From an uncultured Alphaproteobacteria bacterium (GTDB lineage Bacteria; Pseudomonadota; Alphaproteobacteria; Caulobacterales; Parvularculaceae), in NCBI GenBank assembly GCA_938003575.1, contig CALKYG010000120.1, positions 1 through 8,747 of the forward strand: a stretch of 8,747 bases of DNA. Reading direction: 5' to 3'. Both the position numbers and the translations under genes were made by a program. The notes under the pieces are model-generated. The model was not told where the DNA came from. It did not search any database and saw nothing but the letters and a program-made list of their open reading frames with translations. This document shows positions 5,352 through 8,747 of this stretch, one piece after another. How positions within the stretch are numbered: position 1 is the first letter of the stretch; every line of letters begins with the position of its first letter.

Positions 5352-8300
5352 ATGGAAGAGCGGAGCTTGTCGCGCGGGGCGGCCGGGAGCGGCGGCGAGG
5401 CGACCAGCGTGTCGGCGCGCGGGAGATCTCGCCTAACGGCGCCGGATCTGAACCGAGTCAGTCTCTCGCGCCGAGGCTTCGCCGGTGCTGATTTGCACCG
5501 CCTCGATCCTCGCCGCTATCTTGGCATGTTGGTTGTGGCGACGCGCCTCGGCTCAGGGAAGGCGCGTGCGGCGCTGACTTTCATCACCTTTCTTGTCATC
5601 TGGCTGCTGTTGTCGATTCCTGACGCGTTTGCGGCGACGGTGACGCGGCAGTCCGCGTTCACCTACGACGCGACTTCCGGATTGCTGCTGACGGAGACGG
5701 TGGAGCCTGGCGACGCGCAACTTGGCGTCAAAACGACCTACGTCTATGACGCGTTCGGCAACAAGACGTCCGCGACCACGGCAAATATCACTGGCGCGAC
5801 TGGGAACGCGATTATCGCGTCGCGTGCGACGTCTGCGACCTTCGAGACCAATGGCCGCTTCGCGCTGACTACGACCAATGCCTTGGGCCATGCGGAATCG
5901 GCGGTCACCGATGCGAAGTTCGGCGTGACGACGAGCCAGACCGGCCCGAACGCTCTGACCTCAAGCTGGACCTATGACTCTTTCGGCCGCCCGACGCAGG
6001 AGACGCGTCCTGACGGGAACAGGACCGCCTTCGCCTACGCCTATTGCTCGGGCGTCAACGGGGGAACGGCGTCCTGCCCGACCCACGGCGCCTATGTGGT
6101 GACGGCGACGCCGCAGAATGCGAGCGGGGTCCAGAACGGGCCGTGGGTCAAGACCTATTCCGACACCCACGGGCGGACGATCGCGACCGACACGCAGAGC
6201 TTTGCGGCGACGACGATCCGTCAGTCGACGGAATATGACGCGCTCGGGCGCACCTTGCGTGAGAGCCGGCCTTACTTCCTGTCGGGCGGAACGGCGAAAT
6301 GGACGACTTACGCCTATGACGCGTTGGGGCGGACGACGACGATCACGCTCCCCGACGCTTCCGTCACGACCTTCGGCTATAACGCGCTGACCACCACCGT
6401 CACCAACGATCTCGGCCAGACCGAAACGACGGTGAAGAACGCGCGCGGCGAGATCGTGTCGGTGACCGACGCGAACCTCAAGACCACCACATTCACCTAC
6501 GACCCGTTCGGCAACCGCACGTCGATCACGGATTCGATGGGCAACGTCCAGACCATGTCTTACGACAAGGCGGGGCGGAAGATCGCCGGGGTCGACCCGG
6601 ATCTTGGAAGCTGGACCTACGCCTACAATGTCCTCGGCGAGCTCGTCAGCCAGACCGACGCCAAGGGCCAGACGACGACGATGGCCTACGACGTGCTCGG
6701 CCGGCCGCTCTCCCGCGTCGAGCCGGGGCTGACCTCCAATTGGACTTACGATGCGGCGACGACCGGGATCGGCAAGCTTTCGACGTCCTCGACCTCGGAC
6801 GGCTATCTGAAGACTTTGGGCTACGATGCGCTCGGGCGTCCCGTCACGACGGCGATCCGCTCCGAGACGGCTGAGCCGACCTATACGACGACGACGACCT
6901 GGACGGCCGACAGCCGCATCAACACGGTCAACTATCCTTCGGGCTTCAGGGTCAAATACGCCTACACCTCGCTCGGCTATCTCGCCGACATGCGCGACTT
7001 CGCCACCAACGCGCTCCTCTGGCAGGCGAACGCGCTCGACGCGGAACTCCGGGTGACGCAGGAGACGGCGGGCAACGGCGTCGTCACCAACCGCGCATTC
7101 GACGCCAATCGCGGCTTCATCACGAGCGTGACGGCGGGCGCCGCGAACGCCGTCGCCAATCTGACGTTCACGTTCGACGCGATCGGCAATCTGACGCAGA
7201 GGAAAGACCTGACGCAGGGCGCGACGGGGCTCACCGAGACCTTCACCTATGACGTTCTCAATCGCCTCAAGACCTACAACACGACGGGTTCGGCGACGGT
7301 CTCGAAATCGGTCAATTACAACGACATCGGCAACATCACCTCGAAATCCGACGCCGGGCTTTACGTCTACGCCGCGGCGGGAAGCTATCGGCCCCACGCC
7401 GTGGTCGGCGTCGGCGGCAATGACTACTTCTACGACGCCAACGGCAACATGACCGCGGGCGGCGGACGGACCGTGACGTGGACCGCCTTCAACAAGGTCG
7501 CCGCGATGACGAAGGGGACGACCAGCCTCTCCTGGGGCTACGATCCCGAGCACCAGCGGTCGAAACAGGTCTCGACGACCGGGACGACGACCAACACGAC
7601 GTATTATTACGACGACGCGGCGTCGGGCGTCTTCTTCGAGCGCGCGGTCGGCCCGTCGGTGACGACCTGGAACGAATATCTCTTCGCCGGCGGCGAAATG
7701 GTCGGCGTCCACTTCACCGCGACGACCGCGCCGCCGCAGCCCTTCCTCTACTTCGTCAAGGATCATCTGGGCAGTATCGCCGTCATCACCAACGGCGCCG
7801 GCGTCGTCCATGAGCGCCTCGCCTATGACGCCTGGGGCAAGCGGCGAAACCCCAACGGAACCGACGACGCGGCGAACATCCTGACCGCCTCGACGACGAG
7901 GGGCTTCACCGGCCACGAGATGATCGACGAGGTCGATCTCGTCAACATGAACGGGCGCGTCTACGACCCCGCCCTCGGCCGCTTCATGTCCGCCGACCCC
8001 TTCATCCACGACGTCACCAACACCCAGGACCTCAACCGATACTCCTACGTCCACAACAACCCGCTCTCCTATACCGACATGAACGGGTATGGGTTCTTCA
8101 AGAGCTTAGGCAAGTTCTTCAAAAAAATCCTCAAGCCGCTTATCGCCCTTGCCGTCGCGTTGACGCTGCAGTTTGAATTGCTGCCAGCATTATTGCCGGG
8201 TCTGGCTGGCGCGGAGGTGGGCGGATTTGCCATCGGGCAGGCGGTTATCGCCGGCATCAGCGGCGGTGTGGGCAATGTCATTCTGACCGGGAAGCCAAAG

Positions 8301-8747
8301 GCGTTCCTCACCGGATTTGGGCAAGCGTTTGCAACCTTTGGCGTCGGTCATGGTTTGTTCAAGGGCGGCGCGGCGTTCGGTTCCGCGAAATGGGCGGGCA
8401 AGGCGGTCGCTCATGGCGTCGTCGGAGGCGCCTTCGCCGAGATACGCGGTGGAAGCTTCAAGTCTGGCTTCCTCGCAGCAGGGTTCTCGTCGGCGGCGGC
8501 GCCACTTGGGCCGGATCAGTTGGCTAAGCTTTGGAAGGGAGCTGCATTCGGCGCTGTTACCGGCGGGGTCGGCTCGGTGCTTGGCGGCGGCAAGTTCGCA
8601 GACGGAGCAGTGACGGGTTCCTTTACATACCTGTTCAACGAGGCGCTCGAAGGACGCGTCGGAAACCGGGAAGAATTACGACAGCAACGTGATCAAATTC
8701 TGGATGATTTAGCGTCGGAAATCGGAGCAAAGAGCTCTGAAGAATTG
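5352..8747 (+). CDS. RHS/YD-repeat protein with variable C-terminal tip (copy 2), 3' end cut by window
   Basis: From ATG 5352 the frame is open for 1132 codons to the window edge, with no stop. The leader (MEERSLSRGAAGSGG and on, about 70 residues) differs from copy 1 except for the last 20 or so residues (LVVATRLGSGKARAALTF). The signal segment is at 74-89 with likely cleavage after AFA at 94. Residues 71 to about 925 are the same YD-repeat core as copy 1, with YDPALGRFMSADP at 871-883 and PLSYTDMNGY at 904-913. The linker is homologous but diverged: a hydrophobic patch near KPLIALAVALTLQF, then AVAHGVVGGAFAEI, GFLAAGFSSAA and GGGKFADGAVTGSFTY at 1078-1093. The tip then departs completely (see its own entry). 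The gene looks intact; missing its stop is only the window limit. It is probably a second toxin of the same chassis with a different payload. Confidence 0.9.
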   Translation, partial: MEERSLSRGAAGSGGEATSVSARGRSRLTAPDLNRVSLSRRGFAGADLHRLDPRRYLGMLVVATRLGSGKARAALTFITFLVIWLLLSIPDAFAATVTRQSAFTYDATSGLLLTETVEPGDAQLGVKTTYVYDAFGNKTSATTANITGATGNAIIASRATSATFETNGRFALTTTNALGHAESAVTDAKFGVTTSQTGPNALTSSWTYDSFGRPTQETRPDGNRTAFAYAYCSGVNGGTASCPTHGAYVVTATPQNASGVQNGPWVKTYSDTHGRTIATDTQSFAATTIRQSTEYDALGRTLRESRPYFLSGGTAKWTTYAYDALGRTTTITLPDASVTTFGYNALTTTVTNDLGQTETTVKNARGEIVSVTDANLKTTTFTYDPFGNRTSITDSMGNVQTMSYDKAGRKIAGVDPDLGSWTYAYNVLGELVSQTDAKGQTTTMAYDVLGRPLSRVEPGLTSNWTYDAATTGIGKLSTSSTSDGYLKTLGYDALGRPVTTAIRSETAEPTYTTTTTWTADSRINTVNYPSGFRVKYAYTSLGYLADMRDFATNALLWQANALDAELRVTQETAGNGVVTNRAFDANRGFITSVTAGAANAVANLTFTFDAIGNLTQRKDLTQGATGLTETFTYDVLNRLKTYNTTGSATVSKSVNYNDIGNITSKSDAGLYVYAAAGSYRPHAVVGVGGNDYFYDANGNMTAGGGRTVTWTAFNKVAAMTKGTTSLSWGYDPEHQRSKQVSTTGTTTNTTYYYDDAASGVFFERAVGPSVTTWNEYLFAGGEMVGVHFTATTAPPQPFLYFVKDHLGSIAVITNGAGVVHERLAYDAWGKRRNPNGTDDAANILTASTTRGFTGHEMIDEVDLVNMNGRVYDPALGRFMSADPFIHDVTNTQDLNRYSYVHNNPLSYTDMNGYGFFKSLGKFFKKILKPLIALAVALTLQFELLPALLPGLAGAEVGGFAIGQAVIAGISGGVGNVILTGKPKAFLTGFGQAFATFGVGHGLFKGGAAFGSAKWAGKAVAHGVVGGAFAEIRGGSFKSGFLAAGFSSAAAPLGPDQLAKLWKGAAFGAVTGGVGSVLGGGKFADGAVTGSFTYLFNEALEGRVGNREELRQQRDQILDDLASEIGAKSSEEL
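5562..8125 (+). repeat. 2564-bp direct repeat, copy B (RHS core)
   Basis: Partner of 1421-3984 in the same orientation. Upstream the two genes share only patchy similarity, though the encoded residues are related (LAMLVMATRLGSGR versus LGMLVVATRLGSGK). Downstream the two linkers share protein motifs but differ clearly in DNA. Confidence 0.93.
8631..8747 (+). other. Start of the variable tip of RHS copy 2
   Basis: Only 39 residues are visible after GGGKFADGAVTGSFTY. They are strongly charged and probably helical (NREELRQQRDQILDDLASE), unlike the tip of copy 1. Too little remains to assign a domain; the active part, and any immunity gene, lie beyond the window. Confidence 0.5.

Noticed and set aside
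5460..5500. SRRGFAG in the leader of RHS copy 2, resembling a twin-arginine export motif
   Set aside because: The hydrophobic segment comes roughly 30 residues later, too far for a Tat signal, and copy 1 lacks the motif.
1..8747. Transposase, integrase, CRISPR array, tRNA or rRNA
   Set aside because: I looked for these on both strands and saw none. The long repeat is part of two coding genes and has no terminal inverted repeats or recombinase of its own.
5352..8747. RHS copy 2 as a pseudogene because no stop is seen
   Set aside because: The frame is open throughout, with a start, ribosome binding site, signal and linker motifs intact; the missing stop is due to the window edge.

Overview
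The window comes from a GC-rich bacterial chromosome, with Gram-negative style Sec signal peptides and Shine-Dalgarno-led genes. A sampled stretch of the RHS core counts to about 68% GC. The mix of a Calx-beta surface protein and signal-peptide-bearing RHS proteins fits a proteobacterium, plausibly an alphaproteobacterium, but there is no rRNA or housekeeping gene to fix this. All genes read on the + strand.

Region 1 (1-961): the 3' end of a Calx-beta repeat protein, a possible 37-codon bridging ORF with a strong ribosome binding site, and a small secreted protein of unknown function. They are chained by stop/start overlaps and look like one transcript. Region 2 (962-1150): an intergenic stretch with three perfect 16-bp tandem units and a hairpin just before the RHS start.

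Region 3 (1151-5279): a complete RHS/YD-repeat protein of 1300 residues. It has a long pre-signal leader, a Sec-type signal, a YD-repeat core ending in the RHS-associated core motif, a pre-toxin linker and a unique tip of about 191 residues. A 60-residue two-helix membrane protein follows 43 bp later. Tip and small gene are clearly lower in GC (about 50% and 46%) than the core. The layout is that of a polymorphic toxin with an adjacent candidate immunity gene, although the tip matches no toxin family I recognise.

Region 4 (5352-8747): a second RHS gene, open to the window edge. Over 2564 bp (1421-3984 versus 5562-8125) it reads as identical to the first copy. Its N-terminal leader and everything after the core differ: the linker is homologous but diverged, and the tip is unrelated.

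The most notable point is this architecture: two adjacent RHS genes with an apparently perfect shared core and different ends, the first carrying its own candidate immunity gene. This is what core gene conversion, or duplication followed by tip exchange, would leave. The long direct repeat could let the locus delete 4141 bp and join leader 1 to tip 2. A 15-bp repeat containing the palindrome GTTTGCAAAC brackets tip 1 and may be a scar of tip replacement.
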